Below, one piece after another: positions 4,982-5,499 of a DNA stretch of 5,499 bases. Both the position numbers and the translations under genes were made by a program. The DNA comes from Nitrospirota bacterium (GTDB lineage: Bacteria; Nitrospirota; UBA9217): assembly GCA_017885365.1 (NCBI GenBank), contig JAFNGD010000354.1:1-5499 (forward strand). Reading direction: 5' to 3'. How positions within the stretch are numbered: position 1 is the first letter of the stretch; the number at the start of each line of letters is the position of its first letter. Below the pieces are notes generated by a model. The model was not told where the DNA came from, searched no databases, and was given only the letters and a program-made list of their open reading frames with translations.

Positions 4982-5499
4982 CTACTTCAGTATCTCCCCC
5001 GTCTTGCGCGACCACAGCAGAAGGTCCAGGTGGTCCATGTCGATGTTGATCTCGTCGGCGAAACGGGCAAGTTTCTTCTCGATGGCCAGATAGCCTTTCC
5101 GGGTGGTCGGCTTGAGCCGCTTGCCGATCACACCCATCTCGCGAAGGCTGTTCACAATGTGTTTGTCCAGGATGGCGTAGCCTCGGAAACCGATGTTCCG
5201 CAGGAAGTGGCTCGCTTCTTTATAGCCCAGGCCCTTGATCGCCTTGTTCTTCGCCAGAAAATCCCGGCGCGCGATCGGGTCATCGAAGGACTCCAGCAGT
5301 TCCCGGAGACGAAGGCCGCAGGTCTCCTTCAGGTGCTCGCGGGTGCAATGGATGTACGATGGCCGCAGGCGCCAGAACCGCACACGGTGCTTCCCCGCCC
5401 GCTCCTGCAGTTCCTTTTCGCTTCCCGTCAGGAGGATGTCGCGGAGCGCGGCGATGGTGAGCATGCCCATGCGGGCGCTGCTGCCCGCGGTCAGGATGC
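4982..5499 (-). CDS. 8-oxoguanine DNA glycosylase/AP lyase, Ogg2-type (N-terminal part lies outside the window)
   Basis: The frame is open to the right edge and ends at TAG 4984-4982. ATG 5470 is not the start: the frame continues upstream as ILTAGSSAR, which matches the family's LTA-SSA segment, so about 171 residues are visible of roughly 210-220. The core is the helix-hairpin-helix GPD motif, NKAIKGLGYKEASHFLRNIG followed by AILDKHIV. Counting from Met 5470, Lys84 is the expected Schiff-base lysine and Asp102 the activating aspartate; their 18-residue spacing matches the archaeal Ogg2 enzyme as I recall it. Such enzymes remove 8-oxoguanine from DNA and cut the abasic strand. This type is common in archaea and thermophilic or anaerobic bacteria, separate from MutM. 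It is the first of three minus-strand genes; the next starts 63 bases downstream. Confidence 0.92.
   Translation of the reverse strand, partial: ILTAGSSARMGMLTIAALRDILLTGSEKELQERAGKHRVRFWRLRPSYIHCTREHLKETCGLRLRELLESFDDPIARRDFLAKNKAIKGLGYKEASHFLRNIGFRGYAILDKHIVNSLREMGVIGKRLKPTTRKGYLAIEKKLARFADEINIDMDHLDLLLWSRKTGEILK

Noticed and set aside
4743..5093. Plus-strand open frame across the four-helix-bundle gene and the glycosylase end
   Set aside because: It overlaps two recognised genes on the other strand and matches no family.

Overview
The window looks like chromosomal DNA from a GC-rich bacterium, perhaps a Nitrospirota- or Desulfobacterota-like anaerobe. That placement is an inference from base composition, the DUF362/ferredoxin protein, the archaeal-type 8-oxoguanine glycosylase and the style of the intergenic repeats; no marker fixes the taxon. 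Nothing here is a phage, plasmid or obvious defence island. The left part is ordinary core metabolism and translation; the more unusual features are small repeats and hairpins at gene borders and a short accessory stretch on the right.

Layout, left half (+ strand): the 3' end of nadE (1-252); a gap holding a large imperfect inverted repeat (260-383) that runs up to rsmI; then a tight run of rsmI (395-1234), a DUF362 protein with two 4Fe-4S motifs (1236-2366, one base after rsmI) and pyk (2414-3889). The 47-base gap before pyk is packed with structure: a perfect 10-bp stem over the DUF362 stop codon, then a repeated, palindromic block ending at a strong ribosome binding site. rsmI modifies 16S rRNA, pyk makes pyruvate and ATP from phosphoenolpyruvate, and the DUF362 protein is a probable iron-sulfur protein of unknown role; the three probably share a transcript.

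Layout, right half (- strand, converging on pyk): an 8-oxoguanine DNA glycosylase/AP lyase running off the right edge (4982-5499), a four-helix-bundle (S23/IVP family) gene (4556-4918) and a small two-helix membrane protein (4200-4496). The four-helix-bundle gene is lower in GC than its neighbours (about 49% by hand count) and is bracketed by 7-bp tandem repeats in opposite orientation, which suggests an inserted cassette. The convergent gap (3890-4199) holds a second, diverged copy of the inverted-repeat element and no supported gene.

I did not find a clear undescribed multi-gene system. The best leads are the dispersed GCGAAGG/GCAAAGG inverted-repeat family, the repeat-bracketed four-helix-bundle cassette, the structured DUF362-pyk junction, and the hairpin abutting the start codon of the orphan membrane protein.
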